DNA of 64,000 nt, from assembly GCA_000525025.1 (NCBI GenBank), contig JCKJ01000001.1:1736001-1800000 (forward strand), given 5' to 3'. This DNA is from Methylophilaceae bacterium 11 (GTDB lineage Bacteria > Pseudomonadota > Gammaproteobacteria > Burkholderiales > Methylophilaceae). This document shows, piece by piece, positions 1 to 9,030 of the stretch (the first letter of the stretch is position 1; each line of letters starts with the position of its first letter). Under the pieces are notes generated by a model. That model was given only the letters and a program-made list of their open reading frames with translations. It searched no databases and was not told where the DNA came from. The translations under genes and the position numbers were made by a program.

Positions 1-911
1 ATACCCCAAAAGCCACCAACCGCGCCCTCCAACCCACGCTTCCACGGTTGATCGAACGCTTCGATCAAGTTGTATTGCCAATGCTTTTGCTCAGCCTCGC
101 GCAAAAAGGTTCTGATATAACGCGCTTGGTTAAGCGCACTTGGAATCGAAGTGCCGCGTTGACGCCCAGTGGAAGGCCAACCCGTTTCACCAATCAAAAT
201 AGGCTTACTGAAGGCCGTATCTAATTTGTTCATTACGATATTGGCATGTTGAATCGATTGCTCTACCGATTGCGGATTGTTCTCCCAATACGGCAGTAAA
301 TGAATCGTCACAAAATCGACTGATTGCTCTAGATTACGATGGTTGAGCCAAAATTCCCAGACATCGGCATACGTCACGGGTACTTTGGTCAATTGCTTTG
401 CGCGCGCGATATACGCTTGCATCGCTTCTTCTGTTTGCTCGCCACGTAGCAACACTTCATTACCAACAATAACTGCTTTCACGGTATTGGGATATTGATT
501 GGCCAATGCAGTCGCAAGATTAATTTCTTTATTGTTATCAGCGGCAGTCCAGCCTATCCATGCGCCTACCAGTACCTTCAGCCCTAACTTTTGTGCAGCT
601 GCTGGTACATAATCCAAGCCTTGGCCTACTGAGTAGATTCGCACGCAATTGGATACTTTGGCTATACGTTCAAGATCTGCATCAATTTGAGACTGTGTGA
701 TGTGGGTGCCAATTTTAAATGGCGTTTGATCTTTGCCATAATATGGCGCATAGGAAACGCACTGTACTTTAGCCGCAGCATCTACAGGCAATATGGCATC
801 TGACACAATTACTGGCTGATTTTTCTGCCAAAGCCACGCGCCTAAAAGCACCAGCAAAATGAGATTGAACAGGGTAAATTGCCACAGAACAGGTGGCTTA
901 TGGTTATACAT
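1..911 (-). CDS. Glycoside hydrolase family 17-like protein, C-terminus cut by window edge
   Basis: The minus-strand reading frame opens at ATG 911 and runs off the left edge, giving about 303 residues. An N-terminal membrane anchor (about residues 10-27, rich in L, I and F) is followed by an extracytoplasmic GH17 (beta-1,3-glucanase) barrel. The acid/base motif is visible as VGNEV and the nucleophile motif as GETGWPSTG, both diagnostic of clan GH-A family 17. Bacterial GH17 proteins often act as beta-glucan transglycosylases or trimming enzymes alongside glucan synthases. Here the gene lies upstream of a glycan-modification cluster on the same strand but is separated from it by a plus-strand gene. 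The family call is firm. The substrate and a possible fused GT2 domain beyond the edge are unknown. Confidence 0.85.
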   Translation of the reverse strand, partial: MYNHKPPVLWQFTLFNLILLVLLGAWLWQKNQPVIVSDAILPVDAAAKVQCVSYAPYYGKDQTPFKIGTHITQSQIDADLERIAKVSNCVRIYSVGQGLDYVPAAAQKLGLKVLVGAWIGWTAADNNKEINLATALANQYPNTVKAVIVGNEVLLRGEQTEEAMQAYIARAKQLTKVPVTYADVWEFWLNHRNLEQSVDFVTIHLLPYWENNPQSVEQSIQHANIVMNKLDTAFSKPILIGETGWPSTGRQRGTSIPSALNQARYIRTFLREAEQKHWQYNLIEAFDQPWKRGLEGAVGGFWG

Positions 912-1097
912 AGGTTGAAAATTCCATTAGATAGACGTGATTGATAACTTATCGTGTCTAAGAATCCAGTATGATAAAGCAGCGCTAGAATAAAAACAAA
1001 AAACGATGTAAAAAAACGTAGGTTCCTTACGTCATATTCTTGTGGCAAGTTACAATAGCAATTACAGGGGCAATTCTAATTTAGGTAAACGTAATTT

Positions 1098-1565
1098 ATG
1101 GTAAAAGTTCTAATCACAGCATGTTTGTTTGGCTTCATAGGCATTGCACAAGCCAAACCAACATTTACTGGTGTTAATTTTAGCGGGACATACGAGTGTA
1201 AAGGCAACAACGAGCAAGTGGGAGATTATCAAGTCACCGCTATTTTTAAACTCAACCGCATTAGCAGCCATGACAAGATTGGTGCTTATGATTTTAGTAC
1301 CGACTCAGAAAATGCAGTAATTTATCGCGGACAAGCCATTGCAAATGGCACCAAGCTAGCACTTTCTTATAAGTACAAAGAAGGCAAATATATTGAATAC
1401 AGTACCGGCATTGCCGAAATGAAGAAACTTGGCCGCAATCGCTGGAGCTTCCGTAATATCTATTATGAGCCAGATGACAACGGCGGCAACTATGGGTACG
1501 AAGACTGCGTGATGCAGACACCAGTTGCGGCCAAACCTCTGGCCAAGCCATTAAAAAAACGATAA
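1098..1565 (+). CDS. Hypothetical secreted protein
   Basis: This encodes 155 residues. A signal peptide is likely (residues 1-19, hydrophobic core ending in GIAQA before KPTFTG), so the product is probably periplasmic. The mature part starts with a FSGTYECKG segment and alternates beta-prone stretches. Only two Cys remain after the signal peptide, one near the start and one near the end, and they could form a disulfide. The tail is Lys/Ala/Pro rich. No family was recognised. It converges with the ChbG-like gene, whose stop lies directly next to its own (1565/1566). The start ATG at 1098 is the only one that preserves the signal peptide. Confidence 0.7.
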   Translation: MVKVLITACLFGFIGIAQAKPTFTGVNFSGTYECKGNNEQVGDYQVTAIFKLNRISSHDKIGAYDFSTDSENAVIYRGQAIANGTKLALSYKYKEGKYIEYSTGIAEMKKLGRNRWSFRNIYYEPDDNGGNYGYEDCVMQTPVAAKPLAKPLKKR

Positions 1566-2384
1566 TCACTCATCTAAAGCGGCACTACTACCACGGGATA
1601 GCGAGACATTATGGCGCGCTATCAACGTTTCAAATTGTGGGCTAGACAGTGCCGCATACTCATGTAATCTTGCTGTGAGAATAGGGTCTGTTGCATCTGT
1701 GAATGACGTACCCTCCGCAGGGTGACACATCACGGCCACTGGCCTACGTATTGCGTTAGCTGCCTGTATCCAGCCTGCCAACTTACTCTGGTAGGCTAAA
1801 GTATCCAAATCGAAACCATATACACCCAGCAAAGCATTGGTGTATCGAACCCCATTCAAAGAAGCTAACTCTTGGAGTGTTGAAGCCCCCAACCACCGAA
1901 TAATCATGCCCTTCACGCCATCTGCCAGCGGCGGTACCGCAATCCGTAACCACGGTAAACGGCTAGGATAACGCGCCATCAATTCTTGAATGAGTACTTT
2001 TCTGATTTGTGGCAATTGATGCACATGCTGATGCCCATCAATATAATCCGGTGCCATGCCTAATGCCTGCTCAAATGCATCCAGCTGCGCTTTAATCGCA
2101 TGCCGGATAGCAGACTCATCCAGCAGTCTAAACTTGGTTTTCAGTATCAAAGCCGCCAAACCATGCTTGAGCGGTTGCGTATACTGGGTGAAATCCAAAT
2201 GCAGGCCAATATCCGCTGATTGTTTTATCTGCTGCGTGATACGTGTTGCGGCTTCTGGCCAACGCGGACTGAGTGTCAGGCAAGAGAATGCAGTCACCCT
2301 ACCCATACCCACCAGATTTAGAATGCCGGTATCAATCGCAGCGCTTTGTGCGTAATCATCTGCTGTGATAATAAGGGTAGTCAT
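1566..2384 (-). CDS. ChbG/HpnK (YdjC-type) family deacetylase
   Basis: This 272-residue protein matches the YdjC/ChbG/HpnK carbohydrate deacetylase family, which are metal-dependent hydrolases removing N-acetyl groups from sugar conjugates. Visible signatures are ITADDYAQS at the N-terminus (metal-binding Asp), HLDFTQ and DGHQHVH, which supplies the His ligands. Its ATG overlaps the stop of the upstream GtrA gene by 4 bp, so it is translationally coupled in the order GT39, GT2, GtrA, deacetylase. Inference: it deacetylates the sugar or lipid-linked glycan built by the neighbouring glycosyltransferases. HpnK members are linked to hopanoid loci, but no hopanoid genes are visible here. Confidence 0.85.
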   Translation of the reverse strand: MTTLIITADDYAQSAAIDTGILNLVGMGRVTAFSCLTLSPRWPEAATRITQQIKQSADIGLHLDFTQYTQPLKHGLAALILKTKFRLLDESAIRHAIKAQLDAFEQALGMAPDYIDGHQHVHQLPQIRKVLIQELMARYPSRLPWLRIAVPPLADGVKGMIIRWLGASTLQELASLNGVRYTNALLGVYGFDLDTLAYQSKLAGWIQAANAIRRPVAVMCHPAEGTSFTDATDPILTARLHEYAALSSPQFETLIARHNVSLSRGSSAALDE

Positions 2385-2779
2385 GTGTGTGAAAAAGCCC
2401 AGTAACGGCTTAATAAATAAGTACTAATCGCCACTACCACCATCACGATGGCCAGAACCAGCCAGAACGGCAATGTCGTATAGCGCAGGCTAAGCAATAC
2501 TAATGTCTGGTTTGCTAAAAACCCAAATACGGCAACACTTAAAAACTTTGGCAACGTATGCTGATGTGCTTGATTCAAGCCTGGAAAAGACAACGTACGG
2601 TGCCCAATATAGCTGACCGGGAACGCGCAAACAAACCCAACAATATTGGCCCAAGCAGGCTGTATATTTAAATAATGTTCCAACCCCACTGCGACGACAT
2701 AATGCACCAAGGCCGCTATAGCCCCGACACAGGCAAACCAAGAGACTGAGCGTCTTAACTTATCTAAATCGGCTTGCAT
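2381..2779 (-). CDS. GtrA-family membrane protein (putative lipid-linked sugar flippase)
   Basis: This 132-residue integral membrane protein has four predicted helices (about residues 15-35, 40-60, 78-98 and 105-127), the usual size and topology of the GtrA family. GtrA proteins are thought to translocate undecaprenyl-phosphate-linked glucose or related sugars across the inner membrane after a GtrB-type GT2 loads the sugar. The gene starts 4 bp after the GT2 stop and overlaps the deacetylase start by 4 bp, which fits a GtrB-GtrA pairing. The family call is solid; the actual substrate is not visible. Confidence 0.85.
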   Translation of the reverse strand: MQADLDKLRRSVSWFACVGAIAALVHYVVAVGLEHYLNIQPAWANIVGFVCAFPVSYIGHRTLSFPGLNQAHQHTLPKFLSVAVFGFLANQTLVLLSLRYTTLPFWLVLAIVMVVVAISTYLLSRYWAFSHT

Positions 2780-2783
2780 GCGT

Positions 2784-3797
2784 TTAGCGCAAGCCCTCTG
2801 GCCTGCTTACTTCTGCAACAATGTATGGTGGCCGCCCTTTGACTTCATCATAAATTCTCGCGAGGTATTCACCCAAGATGCCAATGAACAGGAGCTGGAC
2901 ACCGGATAAAAACATCATGCTGGCCACCACAGTTGGCCAACCTGGTACCGATTCATGGAAGAACAACTTATCCACCACTACGACTATCCCATAGGCGAAT
3001 GAAAGCAATGCCAAAATAACGCCTACCGCACTAGCCAAACGTAATGGCAATGAAGAGAAACTGGTAATGCCTGTCCACGCCAGACTCATCAGCCTGAGCC
3101 TAGAGAATGCGCTTTCACCATGGGTTCTGGGCAAGGGTGTAAATGGAATACCGATTGACCGGTAACCGACCCAGGCATAAATGCCTTTCATAAAACGATT
3201 GCGCTCTGGCAGCGCGCATAAAGCGTTTACAACGGCACGATCCATCAAACGGAAATCACCAGCATCTTTGGGAATATTAATCTGTCCGCTTGCGCTCATC
3301 ATGCCGTAAAACAGTTTTGAACCCCATTTTTTAAATCTAGACTCGACTTCGCGGTCTTGTCGCACCGCGTACACCATATCGTAGCCCTCTCGCCATTTGC
3401 TCAACATCTCACTCAGTAGTGATGCCGAATGCTGCCCATCCGCATCCATGCAAATCACGATATCGCCCAACGCATAGCTTAGGCCAGCAGTAATGGCATA
3501 CTCTTTACCAAAATTGCGCGAAAAGCGCACCAAGGTAGTGTGAAGCTTAGCAGACAGTGCTTTCACAATATCCGCGGTTTCATCGCGGCTGCCATCATCC
3601 ACCACCACAATATCCCACTTTGTACTCAACGCAGTTAAGGTATTGGCAATATTTTGTATAGTGCTGGTAATTGCCAGCGCTTCATTATAGGCAGGTACAA
3701 TCACCGTCAGGTGCGGCTCCACTTGAAGCCTGCTATTAGATGCTTGTATGAGCGATGTATTCTGCATGTTCATCTCAATTGGGTGCTGGCCTTGCAT
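2784..3797 (-). CDS. Family 2 glycosyltransferase, DPM1/GtrB-like
   Basis: This 337-residue protein has a GT-A domain (about residues 29-190: VIVPAYNE, VVDDGSRDET, and CMDADGQH containing the DXD-like motif) and two C-terminal membrane helices (about 255-280 and 290-315). That is the architecture of GtrB/ArnC-type polyprenyl-phosphate sugar transferases. ATG 3797 is preferred over the in-frame ATG at 3773 because a clear AAGGAG lies 9 nt upstream of it. This makes the gene overlap the upstream GT39-like gene by 23 bp. The next gene is GtrA, so the pair probably makes and flips a lipid-phosphate sugar used by the upstream GT39-like enzyme. Confidence 0.9.
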   Translation of the reverse strand: MQGQHPIEMNMQNTSLIQASNSRLQVEPHLTVIVPAYNEALAITSTIQNIANTLTALSTKWDIVVVDDGSRDETADIVKALSAKLHTTLVRFSRNFGKEYAITAGLSYALGDIVICMDADGQHSASLLSEMLSKWREGYDMVYAVRQDREVESRFKKWGSKLFYGMMSASGQINIPKDAGDFRLMDRAVVNALCALPERNRFMKGIYAWVGYRSIGIPFTPLPRTHGESAFSRLRLMSLAWTGITSFSSLPLRLASAVGVILALLSFAYGIVVVVDKLFFHESVPGWPTVVASMMFLSGVQLLFIGILGEYLARIYDEVKGRPPYIVAEVSRPEGLR

Positions 3798-5364
3798 AAC
3801 GCGCCTCTCCTTCCAACTGTCTCCTATCTTTTACTACTGCCAATAGTGTACCAAGCCGCTTTACTTCTGCAATCACTTTACCTTGTAATACTTGATCGCA
3901 GTTCATATTGGTCGATGACATATAAAAATCTGCGGCATCCCAGTTTTTGGTCACCTCAAAGCGCTGATCTAAATAAGCGCTGCCTTGAAACGACTCTGCA
4001 CATACCGCCACCAAATAAGGCGCTGTTCTGGCAGGTATCGGTGTGCTCATGAGCGCCTTGGATGCTTCACGTAAACTACTAGACCAATAATCGCTCTCCC
4101 ATTGCTTTTCGGCAATGGCAGGGTTGCCGGCTAAATGGTTATAAAAAATATATTCGTATGGATGCAAATGGATCAGCACACTCAATGTCACCACAGATAA
4201 AGCCGCTACTACCGTGGCATATGCCAAGCTTACACGCTTAGACCATTGCAACGCATTCAATGCCTGATCAATCCCCAACGCAGCCAATACTGCCAGTGGC
4301 GGCAACACAAAGGTAAAGTGTCTCACGCCATTATACAAAGCTGGCTTAGTGATCAGTACAAATGCCAGCGGAAAAGCCACGGCAATCACCACAGGGCTTA
4401 ACAGCAGCGCATGTTGAGAGGTTAAATAGCTACCTGCTTTTTTATAATTGGCCATCACCACTAGGCACAAGCTTAACAAGCCTAATAAAAACACTTCAGG
4501 CAACCTGACCATTAAATAATTAAGCAAATAGGTTCTTGGCACTTCTCCGATACTGGTGACCGTACCGTCATCGATGGTCAGCATATTAAATGAAAAGTTT
4601 GAGAAAGCTTTGATCGCCTCGGCCGGATGATCCGGTGACATCACTCCCCATGGCCAAAAAACGGCCATGATAGCAAAAGCAACCAAGCCAGCCGGTAACA
4701 AATACCATGCACTGACTGATAAGCATTGCACTCTAGCCGACCAGTTTTTCTTTACAATTAAACTGGCAACCAACAATGCTAAGATTAAATACACGACCGC
4801 AAAACCACCGCCAATACGCATGCCTAAGGCGCACCCTACCGCCACACCCAACTTCAAACTTATATTGAGTGGGATTTTAGGCAAGTGCCGGGACAACTGC
4901 ACGGTGTAATACAGTGCCCAAGTCATGCAAGTGGCAAATGGAATATCTTTGGTATGCGTAAACATGGCGCCGCTCCACGCTGCCGTCAGTGCCAATAGCA
5001 ATAAAGCTAAAAAGCCAGTACGCGTAGAACCAAGCGTAACAGCAATTTTATACACGGCTAAAAATCCCAATAGCCCGAAAGCTGCGGAAAGTAAGTGCCG
5101 CATATCCCACAGCCACATGGTGGTCAGTTTTTCAAGAATCGCGGCAATGACATCAAAGAACCCTCCATATAAATAAAGATTTTTATAATGAAAGGCAGAT
5201 TGGTTACTAAAGCCGGATTGGTAAAACTCTAATAAAAGACGCCCATACACATGCTGCACCTCCTCATCGTTACTGATACCGTAATGACGAAACGTCAGCA
5301 AAGTAAACAATACTAAGATAACGAAAATGCCATAACTAGCGATGCGATATTGATTGGAATGCAT
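3775..5364 (-). CDS. GT39/ArnT-like multi-spanning glycosyltransferase
   Basis: About 529 residues with roughly ten hydrophobic segments. The first periplasmic loop carries the acidic motif NDEEVQH, typical of the GT-C/PMT (GT39) superfamily, and a later HTKDIPF motif also occurs in that family. Such proteins use polyprenyl-phosphate sugars to glycosylate lipid or protein acceptors in the periplasm. Start ATG 5364 is chosen; an in-frame TTG at 5379 is possible, but neither has a strong ribosome-binding site. It is the first gene of the four-gene cluster and overlaps the GT2 gene. The acceptor is unknown. Confidence 0.8.
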   Translation of the reverse strand: MHSNQYRIASYGIFVILVLFTLLTFRHYGISNDEEVQHVYGRLLLEFYQSGFSNQSAFHYKNLYLYGGFFDVIAAILEKLTTMWLWDMRHLLSAAFGLLGFLAVYKIAVTLGSTRTGFLALLLLALTAAWSGAMFTHTKDIPFATCMTWALYYTVQLSRHLPKIPLNISLKLGVAVGCALGMRIGGGFAVVYLILALLVASLIVKKNWSARVQCLSVSAWYLLPAGLVAFAIMAVFWPWGVMSPDHPAEAIKAFSNFSFNMLTIDDGTVTSIGEVPRTYLLNYLMVRLPEVFLLGLLSLCLVVMANYKKAGSYLTSQHALLLSPVVIAVAFPLAFVLITKPALYNGVRHFTFVLPPLAVLAALGIDQALNALQWSKRVSLAYATVVAALSVVTLSVLIHLHPYEYIFYNHLAGNPAIAEKQWESDYWSSSLREASKALMSTPIPARTAPYLVAVCAESFQGSAYLDQRFEVTKNWDAADFYMSSTNMNCDQVLQGKVIAEVKRLGTLLAVVKDRRQLEGEARYARPAPN

Positions 5365-5513
5365 GGGTAATGTGATCAATTAATTTTTATAAAAAGTGCG
5401 TGATTATCAACCAAATTTACCAGTAACGGAAGGGAACCAGCATGTGTGATGCAATTATTGTGCAATGAATGCTAATCTATAGCCAAAAGTAGATTGACTT
5501 AACGGAGAGAGAC

Positions 5514-5921
5514 ATGACCAAAGCTTGGTATTCGCATCTTGCAAGAGCCATTGCGCACTTCAGTGGAAAGCCCATCACATTTGCTATTGCTGCTGGGGTT
5601 ATTCTTGTATGGATCATTTCAGGGCCGCTGTTTAACTTTAGCGACACCTGGCAGCTAGTGATTAACACTGGTACAACGATTGTGACCTTTTTGATGGTGT
5701 TTTTAATTCAGAACACGCAGAACCGAGATACTGAAGCTATTCAAGTCAAACTAGATGAATTGATTCGTGTTACCAAGGGTGCTCACAATGCACTGTTGGA
5801 TCTAGAGGAAATTGAAGAAGAAGAGTTGGATGCTTTTCGCACCAAATACCAAGCCCTTGCAAAATCAGCCAGAGAAGAGTTATTGCAAGGCCTAATAGAT
5901 ACTGACATTCCGGAGGCTTAA
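5514..5921 (+). CDS. Low-affinity iron permease family protein
   Basis: This encodes 135 residues with two membrane helices (about 20-40 and 45-63), then the family signature IQNTQNRDTEAIQVKLDELI and an acidic C-terminal helix. It matches the Fe/Cu low-affinity permease family (PF04120), short proteins whose transport role in bacteria is poorly established. A GGAGAG motif lies just before ATG 5514. It stands alone between divergent and convergent neighbours and ends before a bidirectional terminator. No metal-responsive operator was recognised upstream. Confidence 0.85.
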   Translation: MTKAWYSHLARAIAHFSGKPITFAIAAGVILVWIISGPLFNFSDTWQLVINTGTTIVTFLMVFLIQNTQNRDTEAIQVKLDELIRVTKGAHNALLDLEEIEEEELDAFRTKYQALAKSAREELLQGLIDTDIPEA

Positions 5922-6014
5922 ACGTATTACGTTTCATACCGGGTATGCTGTGACCACGTACAACACTAAATCACAGCTACAATTCTCTCCATTGTAACTG
6001 TGAATGAAAGCATT

Positions 6015-6044
6015 AAAAAACCACACCAAATGGTGTGGTTTTTT
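6015..6044. terminator. Bidirectional intrinsic terminator
   Basis: A perfect inverted repeat (CCACACCA, 2-nt loop, TGGTGTGG) is flanked by A6 on the left and T6 on the right. It can therefore terminate the iron-permease gene on the plus strand and the convergent BON gene on the minus strand. Confidence 0.85.
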
Positions 6045-6076
6045 GAGCGAGCAATGCTTAATTTAATTCAAATGGA

Positions 6077-6592
6077 TTAGCCTTTGACCACTAAACCATT
6101 TTTAACAGACTTAACGCCTTCAATTGAGGCCACCACTTCTTCAGCTTTTGCTTTAGTAGCTTCATTATTCACAAAACCGCTTAGAATGACTTCACCTTTG
6201 TAGGTTTCTACACTAATTTTCAGTGACTTGAGTGACTCTTCAGCCAATAACTTTGCTTTAGCTTTAGTAGTAATCACACTGTCACTCACGACTTGTGAGA
6301 CTTTCTTTTGACCAAGTTCAGTTTTAATTTCGGCATATTCATCTTTATCCAGTGAGCCGTCATGGTCTTTATCTGCTTTGGCAAATTGCTTACTGTTCAG
6401 CGATTTGTCCTTAGCAGCCTCTGGCCAGGTCAGTAAGCCATTACCGCTTACATCTAACTGGTTAAACTGTTCTGCGTACGAGGTTTGACTATCTTGCACT
6501 TGGTCAGTATCAAATGCACTGGCGTGAAATGAAAAACCAGCTGCCCCCATGGCTAATATAAGTGTTGTTCTCTTAATGTTGGCATAATTCAT
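6077..6592 (-). CDS. Periplasmic EF-hand and BON domain protein
   Basis: This 171-residue protein has a signal peptide (residues 1-26, ending FHASA), one or two EF-hand-like calcium loops (DVSGNGLLTWPE and DKDHDGSLDKDE, about residues 46-80) and a C-terminal BON domain (about 100-170, with GEVILSGFV and GVKSVKNGL). BON domains bind lipids or the outer membrane and occur in osmotic-shock proteins such as OsmY. The EF-hand plus BON combination suggests a calcium-responsive envelope protein. It lies downstream of the histidine-kinase gene on the same strand with its own 118-bp leader, which carries a CCTAC motif also seen before the DUF1328 gene. Confidence 0.85.
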   Translation of the reverse strand: MNYANIKRTTLILAMGAAGFSFHASAFDTDQVQDSQTSYAEQFNQLDVSGNGLLTWPEAAKDKSLNSKQFAKADKDHDGSLDKDEYAEIKTELGQKKVSQVVSDSVITTKAKAKLLAEESLKSLKISVETYKGEVILSGFVNNEATKAKAEEVVASIEGVKSVKNGLVVKG

Positions 6593-6710
6593 GTTGTATC
6601 TCCTCTATGGTTTGCATACACAAAACTGACTGTGTTTTGTTGATGCCATAGTAGAGAGTCCAAACGCCTACGTCAGTCGAACATTCTCTGATTCTGCTGT
6701 CAGAGGAAGA

Positions 6711-8147
6711 CTACAACGTGGTGAATGTAGGTTCGGATAATTTCACATCTAAAGGTAAGATAGCGCGCGTAAACAGCCCCTTGCCTATCCCACTGGACAC
6801 TTCAAAGTGTCCGCCAATGGCTAAAACACGATGACGCATTCCACTCAAACCGTGTGTAGTTGCTTCGAGTTTATCTAAATCAATGCCTACGCCATTGTCT
6901 TGAATTTCGATTTTCAAGTGCTTGTCGTCACTGATCATATGAATAGACAGTGTGGTTGCTTTGGCATACTTATTACAATTATTGAGTGTCTCTTGCACAA
7001 TGCGGTACGCCACCAAACTAATGGTTTCATGTATCACTGTGCCTTCGTCTGGCAATGTTATCGTGAGCTCCCATTGGTTGCGCTCAACCGCATCGTCAAT
7101 CAATGCACGCAATGCAGGCCAAAAGCCAAAAGTTGAAATCATAGCAGGATGTAACTCTTGCACTACTTGCCGCTTAAAGTTAATGCCTTGATCCAAATAG
7201 GTATTGGTTTTTTTGAGTTTGTCCGCAATTTCCGGATGGGATTTCGCCAGAGATTTAATCACCCAGGCGATATCCATTTTAGAAGCGGTAAGAATAGAGC
7301 CCAACTCATCGTGCAATTCTCTGGCCAGCTTGTGTCGCTCCCGTTCTACATCGGCCTGATAGTCTAAGGCCAGGCTACGCAACAGCTTGCTTTGCTCTAT
7401 CGCATGTTTCTCATGTTGTAGATTCTCATCGGATAACTGTTGCTGTAGCAAGGCCTTATCTGCCAACTCTTTTAATAGCTGCTTAATCACCAGCACCACT
7501 AAAAAAATCAGCACAATCGGCCCAGCAATAACAGAGGTGCGAATGACCATACGCGTTAAATTACGTGCCTCATATACCACTTGCAAACGCTGTTTCAACG
7601 CGTTTTGCAATAACTCAATGTTGTGGTTAATGGTGTGCATCTGCATCAAACCACTGTCTAGCTTCACAATTTTCTTGGCATCCACCATTTTGCCATCGGT
7701 CGCAAACTCCAGCGTCACATTCATTTCGGAAATTTTAGCGCCCACATCGGCAGATAGCTTGCTTAAAATCGTCTGTTCTTTTTTATAGGCTTCAGCAGGG
7801 GTTAATGCAAGCAAGGCGGTATTGATTGATTGAAGGCCTTTTTTAGCATCATCCACACCTATATCATAAGGTAGCAAATACTCTTTAGCGTTGGTTAGCA
7901 AAAAGCCCCGTTGCGAACTTTCAGCTTTATAGACGCTGCTCTGCAACTGTTGCACCTCTTGCATAAGACGATTCAACTGTGCGATCTCTGCTGATTTTTC
8001 TGTGGCCGTATGCAGCCAGTTCTCATTAAAGAATAAGCTAAAGATGGTAACAATGAGAGAAATACCTAATAACGTAATATTGCGGCCGCCAAAGATATTG
8101 AACAATTGGTCTAACTTGGCAAACATTAAATTAACGAGTTTTTGCAT
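6711..8147 (-). CDS. CHASE3-domain sensor histidine kinase (NarL/DegS type)
   Basis: This 478-residue protein has TM1 (about 22-42), a periplasmic CHASE3-like helical domain (about 43-200, with KAESSQRGFLLT), TM2 (about 203-222), a coiled segment, a HisKA_3 dimerisation domain with the phospho-acceptor His in ARELHDELGS, and an HATPase domain with N-box NNCNKYAKA and G-boxes DNGVGID and GLSGMRHRV. This class phosphorylates LuxR/FixJ-type regulators. The LuxR-type regulator at 9548 is the obvious partner, separated by three small envelope genes on the opposite strand. Its promoter shares the 8148-8384 region with the DUF1328 gene. What CHASE3 senses here is unknown. Confidence 0.92.
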   Translation of the reverse strand: MQKLVNLMFAKLDQLFNIFGGRNITLLGISLIVTIFSLFFNENWLHTATEKSAEIAQLNRLMQEVQQLQSSVYKAESSQRGFLLTNAKEYLLPYDIGVDDAKKGLQSINTALLALTPAEAYKKEQTILSKLSADVGAKISEMNVTLEFATDGKMVDAKKIVKLDSGLMQMHTINHNIELLQNALKQRLQVVYEARNLTRMVIRTSVIAGPIVLIFLVVLVIKQLLKELADKALLQQQLSDENLQHEKHAIEQSKLLRSLALDYQADVERERHKLARELHDELGSILTASKMDIAWVIKSLAKSHPEIADKLKKTNTYLDQGINFKRQVVQELHPAMISTFGFWPALRALIDDAVERNQWELTITLPDEGTVIHETISLVAYRIVQETLNNCNKYAKATTLSIHMISDDKHLKIEIQDNGVGIDLDKLEATTHGLSGMRHRVLAIGGHFEVSSGIGKGLFTRAILPLDVKLSEPTFTTL

Positions 8148-8266
8148 TGCGTTACATTCTTTGAAACAGGACCGTCAGCATAACATGCTTCACCTGTTTT
8201 ACCTTTTTGTTCATGGCACTTCTTATCTCCACATACTTGATCCTCACATACGTGGGTGGCTCACGC

Positions 8267-8282
8267 GTAGGCGCTTTCCTAC
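8267..8282. promoter_or_regulatory. Inverted repeat GTAGG-N6-CCTAC in the divergent kinase/DUF1328 promoter region
   Basis: A perfect 5-bp inverted repeat lies between the divergently transcribed kinase and DUF1328 genes. A second, wider pair (GTAGG 8345-8349 and CCTAC 8363-8367) lies just before the DUF1328 ribosome-binding site. A related half-site (CGCCTACG, around 6665-6672) precedes the BON gene. The arrangement suggests an operator for the nearby LuxR-type regulator, but this is inference. Confidence 0.4.
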
Positions 8283-8384
8283 ACTGAATTCAGACGTTCC
8301 CCACTCACCTTTGTCAGCCAATCTGCTTAATATGGCAACACGTTGTAGGCAATCACTCAAGCCCTACGTTTTTAGGAGAACACC

Positions 8385-8540
8385 ATGCTTCATTACACCG
8401 TAGTATTTTTTGTCATTGCGCTTATTGCCGCAGTACTGGGCTTTGGTGGCATTGCAGCCGGTGCTGCCAGTATCGCCAAAATACTCTTTTTTGTATTTTT
8501 GATATTGACCATTATTTCATTTTTAAAATCCAGAGGCTAA
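8385..8540 (+). CDS. DUF1328 family small membrane protein (YtjA-like)
   Basis: This encodes 51 residues, almost entirely two hydrophobic helices: [19 protein letters not shown], then a [12 protein letters not shown] linker and a second helix ending LKSRG. This is the DUF1328/YtjA pattern. An AGGAG ribosome-binding site sits 7 nt before ATG 8385. These proteins recur next to BON, CsbD-like and YqjD/YqjE-like genes in betaproteobacterial stress loci; their biochemical role is unknown. It is first in a run with the DUF883 and YqjE-like genes. Confidence 0.88.
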   Translation: MLHYTVVFFVIALIAAVLGFGGIAAGAASIAKILFFVFLILTIISFLKSRG

Positions 8541-8596
8541 TCACTCATTATTAGTGAGCACCTTTTAGTAAATGATTCATTTTTTAGGAGTCCATC

Positions 8597-9016
8597 ATGT
8601 TTAATTTAGGTAAAGAACCCGTCACAACAAAAGCTGATCAATTGGCGCAGGAAAGTAACAAAGTTGTGGAAAAAGTAAGCGACAAAATTAAAGCGTCTAC
8701 CACTAACCTGTCCGACAAAGTCGTCGATAAGACTGAAGAGGCGAAAGATCAGGCGCAATCACTCATCCATAGCTTAAAGTCCCTTATTAATGAGCACACA
8801 CAAGCCTCTAAAATGAATAGTCTAAAAGACCAAGTGACAGACAAAGCCGCCGAACTGAAAGCAGTAGTCACCGATGAAGTGGTGAATGCTTATGCCACGA
8901 CTAAAGAACGTGCTGCTGAAACTGTGCGCGAAAACCCAGTAGGTACACTCGTACTGGTTGCGGGGGTAGGCTTGCTATTGGGTTATGTGTTAGGCTCAAA
9001 GCAATCTTCAAAATAA
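8597..9016 (+). CDS. DUF883 (YqjD/ElaB-like) membrane-anchored protein
   Basis: This 139-residue protein has a long amphipathic helical region rich in K, D, E, A and Q (residues 1-110) followed by a C-terminal anchor with the family sequence ENPVGTLVLVAGVGLLLGY and a short basic tail. E. coli YqjD and ElaB have this layout and bind ribosomes at the inner membrane in stationary phase; that is known for the family and not shown here. AGGAG precedes ATG 8597. It is followed 14 bp later by the YqjE-like gene, the same order as in the enterobacterial yqjD-yqjE locus. Confidence 0.85.
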   Translation: MFNLGKEPVTTKADQLAQESNKVVEKVSDKIKASTTNLSDKVVDKTEEAKDQAQSLIHSLKSLINEHTQASKMNSLKDQVTDKAAELKAVVTDEVVNAYATTKERAAETVRENPVGTLVLVAGVGLLLGYVLGSKQSSK

Positions 9017-9030
9017 AGAAAGCCCAGACC

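Noticed and set aside
842-1048. 68-residue minus-strand frame overlapping the GH17 start
   Set aside because: It overlaps the well-supported GH17 frame and has no recognisable features.
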